This document shows, piece by piece, positions 36,477 to 51,500 of a DNA stretch of 64,000 nucleotides. The translations under genes were made by a program, and so were the position numbers. The stretch comes from Sitta carolinensis. Lineage: Eukaryota; Chordata; Aves; Passeriformes; Sittidae. The stretch lies in contig JAVUNC010000004.1 in NCBI GenBank assembly GCA_032173965.1, forward strand, positions 64,230,501 to 64,294,500, given 5' to 3'. The notes under the pieces were generated by a model. It did not search any database. It had not been told where the DNA came from and was given only the letters and a program-made list of their open reading frames with translations. Within the stretch, counting starts at the first letter, position 1; each line of letters starts with the position of its first letter.

Positions 36477-38668
36477 CCTGGCCTACCACCAGCACTGCGT
36501 GCTGCAATGCTGAAATCAGCTGCAACAAGTGCTTGCCTTCTCACCTCAATATCAAAAAAGTGCTATTGCTGTAGAGGTGAGCCAATTTGCTCTACACCAG
36601 AAGTGAAGGGATGTGCATCTCTGAGAGAGGCTAGCACTTAAATCTCTTTGAACATGAGCTACCCTGGATGAAGAGCTGTGAAGCAGTAAGAAAAGGGAGG
36701 CTGAAATTCCTGTGTGCGATTTCTCTTTTCTGGATGTGCGTGGCCTTGGGTGGAAAGAAAATCTTCCCATCCCATCTGAAAGTAACCATGTCTTATTTAT
36801 GAGAAGAGCACAGACTTTGGAAAGTTGTTATTCTGAATATTTCGTGCATTTCTTTCACATGTGCCATTTTTCACATTGCTGAAGACATTTTTTTAATGTT
36901 ACATTTTGCTAAGAATTTGCATAAAACTCCTCCAATTGTACTACACTTAAAAGCATTTAAATGTACAAAATCCCTTTTCATTATGAATCTGTGGATTGTA
37001 AAACCTAGAAGCTGGTTTCCAAAGAGACTGCTGATTTGGATGTCCTGATTCCAGACAATCCAGTTAGAAGCATCTAAATTTAATTGATTTTCAGGAACTA
37101 ATTAATAAATATCATTGCACTAAAAGGGTATTTATTTAACATATTGCATGTTGGTGTCATAAAATCATAGCCTGAATTTTTAAGTTATGATGGAAGAGAT
37201 ACAATAGCTGAGGAAAAGGTATCATCATTGTTTAAAGAGCCAAATTGCCTTTTAAAATATGTTGTATCATATTTCTTGGCTGGACTAATTCCTCCCATGT
37301 CATGGAATATTATCTGCATTCTCAGACCATGTCCAATTTAGTGATTTTTCTTTATTATACCATGTAAAATGCCTTTTGCATACACATTGTAGTACCTTGC
37401 ATTTGCTTTGCTCTGCACAATGAGCATTGTATATTTTCTAGGAAATGTGTATTGCCTCTAATGCCCGTGTATGTGCAGTAGGCATGCGTGCAGACACAGC
37501 AGACAAGCCAACACTCCCACTCCCACACATGCACTTCTGGGACATTCAGAATTAAAAACATAAATATCAGGCAATGTGAGACTCCCTCTCTACACCTGCA
37601 GCTGCCTCACCTATGATCATTGTTAAAAAATTGAGGTTGCACATGAGTTGCAACCAAGTGTTTTAAAATTTCCTTAATTATTCTGTAGTCAGAACTGGCT
37701 GATTTTAAACGTGACATGAACTGGATGTCTGATTCATGATATGTGTGTGAGCTCTCTCAAAGTCTAACTGCCCTCTCTCATACCTATTCCTCCACACAGA
37801 GGAGGAAACTTGAACAAGTCATCCTTGGGTCCCTTCTAGTTGTTCTACAGAAACAGCTTATTTGATTCATAGGAGGTATTTACATTGCCACACTTTATTT
37901 CGAGAGATGAAAAGAGCTGTCAAATTGGCTGTGTCATTCTGATGACTGACAGGAAGCCTCAGGTATAAACATTCTTACTGTGGACTTAAAAAAGAGGTAA
38001 GGAGAAAGCACACTGTTCTCCTGGCTGTTCCATGTGCTCTCTGTGAAGGGAATTTACTGCCCTCAGTATTGTGCAATAACAATTCCTTCTTCAGAGCTGA
38101 AATTGCCCATTTGTACTCTTCAACTGAGACCTTTCTGTGCTTTATTGTTTCCTGCTTTCTTTCCTTTTCCAAGATGAAACTCCTTCTTAAGCAGTAATTT
38201 AATAGAGTGAAAATACAGTTAAAGATTTCAGAACCAGGAGCTTCTTTATTATAGAGTTCCATAATTTCTTTTGTAAATTTATTTTGTATGTTTGATCTAT
38301 GCATAAAACATGACTAAACAAGCCTAGGAAATGTATGAATCTTGATATTTTGGCTCAGTACCAGTCGCTTACAAACTTTTCCTCACTTCACTCGTCCAAA
38401 ACAATCTAGAATTCCAGCCAGAACTTATCTATTTCTATATTCAGCCTATGATGGAAAAAGAGGTTACAAATATTAACAGCTATTCCATAGTGATGAGACA
38501 ATGAAATGAAATACCTCCAAATAACTCCGCTCGATTTTAATTATTTTTCCCCCTATATAAGCCTGAGGAAATAAAACAAATCCCATTTAGATAGGCCAAG
38601 TTTTAGGGGACAGTTAATGACAGAAACAGTAATTACAGGAAAGGCTACCTCAAAGAGCCCGAGTTCCA

Positions 38669-38693
38669 CATCAGTAACAAACTGTTACTGATG
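38669..38693. repeat. Perfect 11-bp inverted repeat with 3-nt loop
   Basis: CATCAGTAACA, loop AAC, TGTTACTGATG. The arms are exactly complementary, giving a very tight hairpin. It is not part of a recognised transposon or RNA gene. Confidence 0.9.
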
Positions 38694-41345
38694 AATCAAG
38701 AAGATAAGACTACCTTTACGGACAGACGGGAAAGGGTCTAAAAACAGATATTCCTGTCAACAATGGGAAAATATCTGGAGAAAAGCCAGAGTCTCATTTA
38801 TTTGTGCAGCCTTTAGGGAAGAAAGTATAATGTATGGTTGCCATGTTAGGAATATGAGAAAGCAAATTAGTAACTGAGAGGCTCAAATGAAATCTATCCT
38901 AAAAGGTAGCGTATATGATTTCTAGGATTTGTACGTGATGGAGCTTTTGTAATGCTTATGTGGATGGTTTGAGGATGTTTAAAAGAGACACACAAAAGTG
39001 GATTTTAGCATGTGAAAGAGAGAGAGCACAGTAGGGAATCTGACTTCCTGTCACATAATTGAGTAAAGTATTGAAGGAGAAGAGGTATATCAATTTTCTG
39101 GTGGTAGGAGATGAGAAAGAGAAGTCTGCTGGGATCTGTATCTGGCCTGAGCCAGAGGAATTAGAATTGTTTGTTACAACCTTGTGAGCTTCCACGTGTT
39201 TGTTTCCCTGGGGGCAGGAGCTAAAACCTGTTGTGATGTGATAGTCCTTGACTTCCTGGAAGCAGCAGATAGCCCACGAGATGACGAACAGCCTCAGCAC
39301 ACCGGGATGGCCAAACCACCCACCTCCTACAACCGCCTGTCAGCCAATGGGCAGTGTGATAAAAACTTCCACTGCAGTTCTAGGGGAACCGTTGGGACTG
39401 CTGGCACTCAGCGCCAGCACAATCTTTGGAGAGGGATGGATGGTTCAGCAGCTGTAGAGGAGAGGCAGGGATGAGGGATCAGAGAGGACAGAAGTAGCAG
39501 ACTGCCTAGGTCTCGTGACAGCCCAGGGTGAGCTGAAAGTGTCAAATTCAGGCACAACTACCAATGAACCCCACAAGTACATCGGTTGGAATTTTTGCTG
39601 TCTTGTAGGATGAAATAGACCAAGAATTTGATGGTGATGGAAGGTATTCATTACAGCTGCTCTCTGCTGGCTGGAGCTAGGACTAGACTCCCACAGGCAC
39701 GGGGAGATGTATGTGTTCCTTGCTTTGGTCAACGGATAACTTCCAGGACTTCGGAATTAGGAGAGTCTAAAGTTTTTACCTCACCATAAAATGAAATGCC
39801 AAGAGCAGCAGGTCTGTAATTTTACAATAATCATAAGGCCAGTAAGTGTAGCTTTGTTTAAGTAAGACCCGGTTAGGTCGCATCTCTTAAAAGTAAATGA
39901 AAAGGAAAGATTAAAGTGGGTTTAGCACCAAATGATTATCTTTGACCACATGTTATCAACTAGATGGCCTTATGCCTTTAAGTCTAGGTTAATTATGTTT
40001 TTTTCCAACAATATCCAATTACATGACGAATAACCTTGGCATCTAAGGCAGGAACCTCTGATATGCGTCACTTCTTACCTCAAGAAGACTGTTTATCAGA
40101 GTTATCAGTGCTGGCTGCTGAAAAATCAGCCTGCTATTGTTACATTCCCATTCAGAGCACACTGCCTCCCAAAACATCCAAGCAGACCTGAAGGACTGAC
40201 GGCAGGGAGTGCTTTGACATACTCTACCAGAGGGAACTCCTGGGGGCAATAAGCCAACTGCATTCATTGCACTTCCTCCTTTGTAGTGTGTGGTAAAGTA
40301 GCTGGGGAATCCAGGGAAGTCTCTTCTGTGAGAGACAAAGCAGCAAATACATATAGGAAATATTCAGGGCATATTTCTTCTTTGCACTTATTTCACTCCA
40401 GGTTCTTGTTAGGCCAGAGGTTGCAAATTACAAGGACAGAAATACCTTGCACTGTGCAAAAAAAAGGTTTTTTGTATACAGGGATCACTCCACAATCGCT
40501 CCACAAAGAGAGAAGCTCTCAATTTCTGACTAAATGCCATAAGCAACAAAGACTGAAAAGCATTATTAGGACAACAAGTGTGACCAATGAAATGTTTCCA
40601 AAGAATAGATTAGAAGGTGATGTAGTTTGTACAGTAATGTCTCATACTGTCTTAGCATAAGAAGAGTCACTATAATTGAAAAAACAAGGCATGAATGTCA
40701 TTACAGAATTGTTTGGGGTGTTCATCAATATAAATGGCTATTTGATATATATTATTTATCAATTTAGCTATATAATACTCTTAACTAACCTGGGATTTGC
40801 ACTTTATATATATATGTCTTGTTTGAATCTTGTGTTAATGCTTTAGAAACATATACTGTCCCAAATAAAAAATATCTTCCCATCCCTTTGCCAGAAAAAA
40901 ATAAGCTTTTGACTAATAAAACTTTTGTTAATAATTAAAGAATGTTGATGATTAGAATCAGCCTACAGCTGCTATACATGTATATTACAGATGAGATCTA
41001 TCAGTCTCTGTTTCTTAGTGAATGTGAAAACAAGGCATAGGTCATCAAGATGTTACGGACTAGATCCAAAAAATATTCCTGAACTAGGATTTTAGAATTT
41101 CAAATAGGATTTTGTACTTGTATCCAAGGATAAGACCCTGAAAACTCCCATTTCACTTTTGTTTGACATTGAAAATGTCCAACACTCTGACCAGCTCAAA
41201 TTTCTCCCTTTGCTTTCTTGCTTTCTAACTTTAAAACCCAGTTGGTGTCTGAAAGATTTGAGTGAGAGAGTACTCAAAACCCCCTCAGATTGACACAGAG
41301 CTCAGAAGCCACTGCTGCTTTCATGTTTCCATCCTATTTGCATCC

Positions 41346-41367
41346 TTTTTTTTTTTTTTTTTTTTTT
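41346..41367. repeat. T22 homopolymer
   Basis: A pure run of 22 T, immediately followed by the perfect 10-bp hairpin at 41368-41395. Confidence 0.9.
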
Positions 41368-41395
41368 CTCCAGAAAAGAGACACTTTTTCTGGAG
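41368..41395. repeat. Perfect 10-bp inverted repeat next to poly-T
   Basis: CTCCAGAAAA, loop GAGACACT, TTTTCTGGAG. On the minus strand this is a hairpin followed directly by A22. That layout resembles the hairpin plus A36 at 15.8 kb, but the sequences are unrelated. Confidence 0.85.
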
Positions 41396-44300
41396 TTCCC
41401 TTAGGTTCATTCCAGTTGGTGTTCTCAGTAACTGCCACACACAGCTCATCACAGGCTCTAGAAGTGAAACAAATAGGACCAAGGAGAAAAAAGATGCCTT
41501 TACTTAATATAAAAATAAAACTAAGCATGGAATTTATGTATCAGTTTAGCATTTATAAGGGTTATCCATAAATTGGGGGAGCAAGTTAAATTTCACTGTC
41601 TGCCAGGGGGAAGGCTTCTCCCACAACTTGTAGCTCCTAGCAGAGTACCTTGCCTGCAGCATCAGGTGTGCTGAGCAGGAACAGCCTGTCTTTGCAATAA
41701 AGAATTCAAGGTTAGTTGTGCATGTGTGTGCAAGAGTGCAATGGGTTTGTAGTGCAATGGTTATGACATGCACCTAGGATGAGGGAGAATGGAAGCCTTG
41801 TCTGAACTTCACAGTCTTCTTGGATTTTATTACATGACTTTCATGGGGGACTTCTAGTCCAGAGACCACACTTTAGGAGTGCTTCTTCAGTAGTGTGTGA
41901 TTTTAATTGGAGCAGATTAAGCTGTAATTTTAAAATTTAGTTTATTTTTGGCTTTTCAAGTCAGCCTTTTTTATTTAAGATTTTTCTTTAATTTTAGATT
42001 TTACAGTAGCTCTCTATGGTTAAAAAATTGGTCAGGTGCTTGTAAGCCAAGTGAAATGGCTGAGAGTCCTCAGGTGAACAGGGACTGTTTGCAATGAGTT
42101 TGTTCATATTCTTTTTCTAACTGGCTGATAAGCTATATACAGATGCTTTCAAAGTCCCACTGGGACTGGAGTGACTATTTCAATGCTTTATAACTTTAAA
42201 AGACTGAACCTGCAGTTCTCCCATTCCAGCATTGCTGCTTTATTTCATGGATACATATTTGAGTTCCCCATTTGAATCAATTTGCACTTCTGAGGCAGGC
42301 TCAGACTCAAATTGCTATGACGGTTTGCCTCGAAAAAATTACAAATAACTTGCCACAGAGTCTTGCATTACACACCAGCCAGCATTTTAGGGTAGCTTTA
42401 TAATAACAACGAAAATATAGACAAAGAGCTGCTCTACCAAGAAAGATGCATTCATTCTGGTGGTCTGGCTTCGGAAACCTGATTAAAAGCAGCTTCTCTG
42501 TTTGTTTGTTTTTGTGCTAGTCAAAGGGAAACTGGCAAGTGTTTGTGCACCACTGCTCATGGGAGAAAACAGCCTGGAACGTGGGAGCAGGTGTTGCATT
42601 GGCCAACTTGAAACAGAGGGAAGATGACTAAAACCCTCCTTCATTCTCATCCCTTGCCAAATTAAATCCAATTTAGAGCAATGTGTTGCTACACATTGCA
42701 CTAACAATTAAAGAGGATAAAACTCCTGACTTATTTATTTTAAAACTGAAGAAGTCCTGTTTTACAGTAGTGTAATGACTGCTCTTACAAAAGAGGTGCC
42801 ACAGGATCAGTGAGCAAAGGGCACTAAGAGCAGAATTTTCTCTCTTTTCAAGCAGACAGCTCCTCCATGAGCAGGACACTCACTAAGTGCACAACAGCAC
42901 TGATCTACAGCTGACACAGGCACTACATGACCTCCATCCCTCCTGTTACGTCATCCATGTCACTGTGTTAATCCAACTCATCTTCTTTTTTGTCAGAGAA
43001 GTTTACTACCACAAAGCTGGGTCACTACAGATCTTACTTGTTAGCTCTACGTGAACAATCTCAATAAAGAATCATGCTAGAAACTGAAATGTTGGCTACA
43101 AATTATTTTTATCAAAAAATTCCTGAATCAATGGGCATTTCCTATTTGTCAGAGTGGTTTAGTGCTCATTTTCTTCCAGAAATGAAATTTTGGTTTTCAT
43201 CTGTAAATACTGGATTCAGAGATGCTATAGGAATTCTTCAGGTGAACCTTAACATGCCTGTCTCTTTATCTCATTTTCTTCTGTGACTGAGGTTACTCAG
43301 CCAAGCTGAACCTGCTGTGAGCTGTCACCAGTCATGCTGGAGTAACTCAGTGAGACACACAGTGATGCAACTCCCACATAAAAGACTGAGGCACACAGAC
43401 CTTTAACAACCCTGCCTTTTTAAACGCCACATCAACTTTCTGAATCTCAAGCTTGTTACCAGCCAAAGTATTTCACTGAAAACTATTGGATTTGGGTCTC
43501 GAGTTTTCATTTGAAATGTAATTATCAGATCTAATTTCAGGAAGATGATTTTTGCCAAACATTTTAGAAAAAATTCTTCTTCCAGCCAGCTTAGGTGTAC
43601 ACCTGCTGTCAAAAGTAGGCAAGTTTTTTAGTGGAAAAGAAGTGGACATAGTGCCAGCAAAAATAAGGACAGGAACTGAATGATGGGCCCTGCCTATGTG
43701 AACCTGTATTTCCAGTGTAGCTCCCACCAAAGGAGTTAAATATGTCCACAATATGAAATCCTGCATCACATCTTGTTACTCTTGAGGCAACTTCAGCAAG
43801 AATATAAAAGCCAGATGGATAAAGGTGCTAGTAGCTTAGTAATTCCTGCAGATGATCTTTCCATTTCAAGGAAGATGACTTCTGGCAGGACAGTGTTAGA
43901 GGGATTTTTGCTGTTTTGCAGAGGGAGGGCTTGAGGCTGCACAGCTGCCAGCCTAAAACCTTTCTAGATCTACTACTGGAAATCCACTTGAAATTAAACA
44001 TCAGCAACACCCTCCCCCAACAAAGATTAGGAACAAAAAATGTCAAGTAGGAAATGTTCAGGGTGAAGAGAGAATTGTGATGCTTCTGATTAAAATCAAA
44101 ATCAAACTCTCCCCTATCCCATTCTAGGATTTCAGAAAGCTTTTCAGCAAACATCTGCCTCCAGTTTCCTCTTTGTTTATTCAGTCATCAATTATCAAGA
44201 GACTTTTTGTTTTGTCTCAAATAGCTGCACAATTTGAAGCAACTGTGGTATCTAAGATGGCTCTGCCTAAACCAAACACAGATTCCTTCATGGCACAGGG

Positions 44301-47300
44301 AAACTGGTTTGGATTAAAATAAAAATATCCAAAACCAACAGCATTTTCTCTGTAAACTGTTCTGAGGGTTATTATAATGTCATTTTCCCCCGTGAAACAA
44401 ATAATACATAGACTTCAAAAGCCCTGAGTCTTGTTCTCAAACAACAGAAAATAAATGAGATTTGACATCATGATTTATGACGCTTCCATTCCTTTTTTTT
44501 TTTTTTCAGAAAAGTAAAATATGTTAATAATTAAAGTAATGCAAATTTGGATTCTTCTGGCTTCTTAAGTATTATGACATGCACTTGCCTCAAGAACCCT
44601 CTCGGACAAATGTACAATGGCAGCAATTGCACTTGTGCCTTTAATGTGGTAGCTCCCTGGACTTATTACCTGTGATATACCAGTGGATTAATGTCTGTTG
44701 TTACACTCCCTGCTGATAACAAGAAATTACAATGAGGCATCTGCCATTCATCTTCCCTTTCCAGCAGGACTCTCTCAGTGACTGCCATTGTTGTTACATC
44801 ATGCAGCTGCTAGCTGGGTACTCCAATAATTTATGCTACCCCTTAACTTACATTCACATCTCCACAACTCCTTCCTTAGAAGAAGTTCTGTGGTGATTTA
44901 AATTGAATATTTACATAATGGCTGAGTGTGTTGGCAACTCTATTTGAGGTTCACAAAGCAAAGGCAAATAATACCAGTATAACAATGATGTTTCTGTATT
45001 GCAGATACTGCCCCAAGTTTGTAAATATAAAACTTCGGATTACCAATAGCTAAAGAAATTAAGTTCTGTTAGAAAATCTTAGAGTTAGAGCTGAGGGAAG
45101 TAATATTCCTGTCTCTTTCTCAGACAATGACCTTTCCCTTGACAAATGCTTGTCTCAACCATTAAAGTTCCAGAGCACTCAGGGACTTGACAGTCATGTA
45201 CCTTAACTATGAATTTGTCTTGCTACTTTTGTAGAAACTTGAACTATAGTTCATGGGGTGGAAACACACAGGCTTATTTTTAAGAGTATGTTCATACATT
45301 ATTTATTAACAAAAGCAGTAATAGGACAAACATATATATATAGGGGCTATCTTTACATATTGTTATCTAACTGTCTGAAAAGACACTGAACTGTCCCTTC
45401 TTCTGTCAGCAGGGTAATATGCTTCTTGATATGATCATGTTATATTTTCTGCTGTCAGTTTATTGCACTGTTTTGAGATGGAGAAGTCAATACTAGTCCA
45501 CTAATCCTTGCTTTCTTCAAAGTCTACTAATAAAGTCCTTTCATTAGCACTATCTGTTGTAAAACAAAAAGATACCTCAATTATAATTTGCCCTATATAT
45601 GCATGAATAAAATGTGAGGATCTCATTATTGTACATCAATAAACAAGGCTCTGCAATATGAATAATTCCTTTGAATTAAGTGTTAAGTTAAATTTGCTCT
45701 GTATTGATCTATAAACTCAGTGTGAAAACCTGATCTAGACTTAAAAATCATTTAACCTTTTGTTTCAAAAAGAACAAACTTTTCATTGGACTAAATCACA
45801 TTTGCCATTCCCCATAAACCTGTCCTCGTGTGAGTGTATAAGACACTGATAGAGCTGTAGACTGCATGCACTAATTGATGGCATGGGTACTCGAAGTAGG
45901 CAAGTGATAAACACATGATTACAATCCATCATAAATTATGAATTATATATATCCTAAACATCCTTAACTGAGCTGAATGGTCCTGGAGGTGATTTTTGGC
46001 TACAGAAGTCTGCATGTTAGAGCAACTGTGGGGTTGGAGAACCGAGGGGTGTTGACTCTCTGTCGAGGTTCAGAGAAGCAGGAGCACAAGAGGAGCAAAT
46101 TGGCTGAGTTAAAGAGCAGAGGCCCTTGGGTCTGCACTGTGTACACTTTGGAGGAGTTTGTTTGGACTACTTCTAATCTATGTCCATGGACTGGGTGTCT
46201 AGTAGCAGCTGGAATACACTACAAGTGCTCCCAGAGCACAGGGCTCGCTCTATGTGAAATGTTGTCCAGTGTGTCTATTCCTAGGCTGCTTCATAAGGTA
46301 AATCAGAATTTGCCATATGTTGGGAAATGCTCTCAAGGACACACTCCTGAGATGATCTAAAACACTAATGTGTACACTTCCTTTACAAAAATGAGCTATT
46401 GAGTACCCTCCATAAAAATTTTACTGTGGACTAATATTCACAATGTTATGAAAATCAAAACCATATTTGACACATTAATGGCAGAATTTAGTCTTAATAT
46501 CTAAAGATTTCATGATACAGTCAGATTTTCTTCCAAATGGGACAGTGTGCTGGATCCCTTAAGCATTTGAAAAATCCTTTGTCATGTTTTCAATTTACTT
46601 TATGCAACTCAAATTCAGGAGCTATTCAGATGTCAGAAAAGGTCCTGCAGCTATGTCAAAGGGAGAAAAAGAGAAATGAATACTTCACAAATGCAATGAG
46701 GAAAAGAATCCAGTTAATAAAAACGATTTCCCACAAATACTTGTCTACAAATATCCTGAAAGCTTGAGACCTGATTTTATGTTAAAAAAATAAATCTTGT
46801 AGATGAGGTTGATTAGCCTATTTTTTCTATTATTCTCTCAACTTTAAACCTGAGAGCTTTGAATGCCATGAAAAACAATAACTGTACTCCAGGAGTAAGA
46901 TTATTCTTAACTCTCTTATCTCTTTTATCTCTCAGGGTTCCTCAGACCAGTTTTAGACATCTGTTTTGCAATGATCTAAGTCTGAAGGAAGCACCTCTTT
47001 CTTGTTCTTTTCTGCTACAAAAGGGACGATTAGATGATGGCTGTAGACTTTAAAACTGAAGTTTTTTTACAGATATTTACAGACATTCTTCTAGATGAAT
47101 TGCATCCCAGCTGTCTTCAGCATTATTTCCTCTGCAGAGTGAGAAGAATGCCCTGTGAGGGAATTCCAGTAGGAGAACTCTGAACTTTTCTGGAAGAAAT
47201 AGCCAGCTGCGACTCAGAAATTCCCTTTCTTGTTGCTAAATAGAATTTCCACCATTTACTACCAATATTCACAGTCACACTCCATGATTTCACAAGCCCA

Positions 47301-48492
47301 GAGCCTCAAGTGTTTGGAACTGATCAGTGCTTGAGCACGCACAGTGACTGACCCTGGCATACAAACTTACTTCAACCTACTCACTTTTTGGCTGTAGTGA
47401 GAATATGTAAATACATGCTTAAATAGTTTGAAGATTAACAGATGATCTAAGAAAGCAACTTCATGCTTTAAGAAGTATGAGATGAACAAGAAGACAACAG
47501 ATTATAATTAGAAATTATATTTTAATATTAAAAAAATTAAAAAGGAAAAGGAAGATAAAGCCATCAAGGAAAACTGGTTACCCAGCTAACCAGGCAAAAG
47601 AACAGCAGGGTTTTGATTTGGTAGCTTTATTTTTTATACTAGAGGTGAAAAAAATTCCTACAAATATTATAATGCCTATTCTCAGTAAGAATGGTAAAAT
47701 TATTAACAACATTTCAGAACAGCAAAAATGTTTAGCTCCAGAATATGAGACATCCTTATAACACTGAGCAAAGAAGAATATAGGAAAAGGCCTTCTTAAC
47801 CTGAGACATTTATGAGCACATATACTTAGGAACTGAGTGCTTGAAAGCATAGGAATTCCTTGGCTTTCTCAGACATATAAATCACTCTTACTAAGGGTAG
47901 CTACATAATAATCTGTAGGACATTGCAGAGACTGTGAAATTCCAAGGTATTGCCAAGTAATAATTAAAGAAGCAAAGATTAATTGCTCGAGACGAGCTAA
48001 AATCAGAAAATATGAATCTGAACCTTTTAAATCTAATTTTGAAAAGTTTAGCTTTGGAGCTTTCATTACATGTATGCTACCATGAAGGGGTAGTTGATGT
48101 AAAACTGTGAATAAGTGTTTTCTTCTTCAATTTGGTCCCCAAATTGGAGTTCCTTTCCCCCCTCCCCATCTTTTGAGAGAATGTTATTATAGCAGTATGG
48201 TTAGTCACAGCAATTTTCTGTACAGCAAGTACTTTGGGTGAACACAACCCACTCATAACACTTTGGACAAAGAAGATGGGAAACTACGTGAATGCAGTCC
48301 ATGTTTGGGCACGAGGTTAGGCATGAGGAAAAATCAAACTGTGAGGAAGCAGAGTGAATAGGCACTTGAAATCTTTTTTTCCAACAGGGGATCAGCAATA
48401 ACTCATGTGACAAATACCATGAAACAACATATGAGATCATCTTAAGTAAATCAATCAAGCCACTGTTCCTCTGCTTTTCTAAGAAGTGCTTA

Positions 48493-48495
<3 letters not shown>

Positions 48496-48523
<28 letters not shown>
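48496..48523. repeat. A28 homopolymer
   Basis: A pure A run, with a short CTAAG/CTTAG hairpin just before it. No retroposed gene is recognised upstream. Confidence 0.9.
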
Positions 48524-48526
<3 letters not shown>

Positions 48527-51500
48527 AAAAAGGAAATGTCTGCAAAACAAAATTCAGGATTCTTGTTGTCTTACATGTATGTGTTCCCTGAGATGTAGGG
48601 GGCTATTTCTTATCCTCCTGGAGTCATAGCCAGCATTTACCCTTGTGCAGGGTCAACAGATGGAACACAGTGCACTTAATCCCAACCTGTGTTGCCTTTA
48701 TTTTGGTAGGTAAGAAAAAAGTGAGTGCTGTGAGGTTTAACTATCTTAGGATGATGAAAGTTCAGAATTAAAAGGTTAACCTCTCACTAGATTATTACAT
48801 AAATGGGCAGCAGAATGCAACCCTTCTGTTTGCAACACGCTTTGGACAAAAAGGGAGACACTTGGCTTAGCAGTCCGCTCCAATTTTCAAGTATTTGTTG
48901 TCATTTGAGAGCAACTTCTGGAAAGGACTTGGAAACCTGTAGCTTTTTCCTAAATTCTCAGACTAGTCAAAAACCTTTTAGATAGAAAGAGAAGCTGAAG
49001 AGTCAGGGTTTTGGGGTATTTCTAGTTGGGGTGGTGGAGGGTTTTTTTAAATCCTCTCTTGAGGTTTTGAATCTCAGCTGGATCTCCTGCCCCAAATAAA
49101 TGGCTTTTGCAGATGTGGGAAACACAGTAACACTCTCTTCTCCAGAAAACCATCACACTGTGCTTCCATGATATAGATGCTTCCAAATCCTCATTACTGC
49201 ATTCTCTACAAGGGCCCTGACACTCCCATCTCTTTCCTGTACCAGGTTCAGACATAGGATAAAACTATATATAATTCAAGTTAATCTTTATGCAATAGAA
49301 AACCAAGAACCCTAAATTACATTTAGATAAATGTTTTATATGCATGCTCAAAAGGACAAGGCCAGTTTTTGTCTCCTTCAGCACCTTTCTGAAAGGTAGA
49401 ATACTGCAAGAGAGGTAGTTTCAGTCTGACCTGATTTACAGGACAGAACAGGATAAATAGGTGGTCACTGTCACTCAACTACCAGCCTATATAATTACCT
49501 AAAATAGTAATTAGATCAAATTTACTTGAATAATAAGATGCTATTAGAGAACTGCTCTTTAAAATATTCTTAGGGCATCAGAAATTTGGATTTTTAATTT
49601 ATTTTTTTTTATCATTTCCTTTTTCAAAAATATTTTATCAATACCCAAATTAATCAAGTAGTCATGAAAGTAAAAGCTGGAATTGATATTTACATTCTTT
49701 GTTGCTGCTGTGGCCTCATGTCTGTTGGTTTGCCACGTTCTGTCTCCCAGCAGCACTCCCATGAGGGCAGCCTGGCATCTCAGCCTTCCCCATCAGGCAT
49801 GGGGTGATACCCCAAGCCTTTAGCCTGCTCTCTACCAGTGTGGCCAACAAGTCATGAGAGTTCTGAGAGAAAACAGGTGAGATTTAGAAAATATTGCACT
49901 TCAGGAAGATTCTGTCAACTCAAGGAGGAGGTTTTAACTGACATGAAGGAGCAATAAGCCTCTGTTTCAGTGGTGGTTTCTTCAGAGAAGCCACGTTTTA
50001 AAATTCATTTACAAGCATAGTTGCAATTATCAGGAGTTAAGTCTTATTTTTAAATTGTGTTAATATACTGGAATGCTATTTTAGATGAAAAAGGGAAAAG
50101 TTATTTGAAAATCTCTGCTCTCTTGGGTAGAAGAACTACAGTTCTATAGGTCCTACCTACACAATCCTGTAGATTAATACAGGATGTGTAAAACACATCA
50201 GAATAAATTGTTGGTAGAGAGTGGCAGCTGCAATATGAAATATAAGTGAAAAACCTGAAGCATTGACTTAAATGTTAAAATTTGAATTTATCTATATTAA
50301 CAGGACACCAAAAGAAGACATGTTGTTTATCTTTCTGTATGCATTCACACCATTGCATTATAAATGGAAAAAACCTGCTTCTCTTCATCCTGTGTTGCAA
50401 GCTGCTCATGGAATAGAAGCCTATCTTTTTGTAGCAGACATCCTAAGCCTCTCCCTTCCGACAGCTATGAAATTCTGAGTAATCCTGATGGGCAGTGCAG
50501 CAACAAGCATGGATTTCTTGCTAGTCACTGCAGATTTTAGGCCTTTTCCCCATAAATATGTTGCTTAATTTTACAAAAGTTAATTCATGTTTATTTGCAT
50601 CTCATTTGCACAGATAGAATATTAAGTCTGCATAAGGTCAAGTGCAGGTGTAAGTCTTTGAGTGACTGGTATATAAATAGTCCATATATTTGGCTATTTA
50701 GAACCCCATTGCTCATGTATGACTATCAGTTGCAGCAGAAGTTTTGCATGTATGAGAGATATAAGGGTCACATTTCAAATGATGTCAGCAAGGGCTCCAG
50801 GAAGGGCTCACAGCTTCTTCACCAGTGCAGAATCATTTGAGTAGATGCCTCATTTCTTTTTCTCCTTCTGCTGCAGGGCAAGTTCACCCATTTAATCACT
50901 CTTCAGTATTTTTACCCATTAAGTTACTCGGTTATTTACCTGATCAAGTTTTGCAAAATGAGTTATAATAGATTTTTTTTTCTGCTACAAGGGTTATATA
51001 AGGCAGGGACCAGCCAGCCAAAGCCTTGCCAGTGCCCCTCTCTCCTGGCTTTCAACACAGTTGTTATTCCAGCAATGTCTCTCTCGCTCAAGCTGTGGCT
51101 GCCAACTCTGTTCAAATGTGTGGTGGTTTCCTGCTGTGGGCAAAGAGCCACCAAGGCTGAAGCTGGATCCACGAAACTAATTTCATGGCTAAATGCCTAT
51201 TCCTTTACCCATAACACTCCATAGGCAAAAAATGGTGGAAATATGCCAAAAAAAACCCCACTTTTTTGGGGGGATGAGGGAGGTAGACACCTCTCTCTGC
51301 TGGAATATGAAAAAGTTTGCTGCCTCAAAGCAACAAGGTTATGTACCAGTAGTCTGGAGAATTAAAAAAAAAAAAAAAAAAGGTAGCACTGTCTTATTTT
51401 TTTTAATAATTGCTTTTTGTTGTTGTTTTTTTATTAATTTTAAATGGCTATTTGTGAGGAAACTACTTTTACTCCAAGCAAGGATTCATCTGTCTGCTTT

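Noticed and set aside
37157..37172. TCATAAAATCATAG resembling the start of a minus-strand CR1 tail
   Set aside because: Only the terminal ATCATAG-type motif matches, and none of the following CR1 blocks is present.
45977..46360. 127-codon open frame, plus strand
   Set aside because: No recognisable family, no splice or promoter context. A few frames of this length are expected by chance in 64 kb read in six frames.
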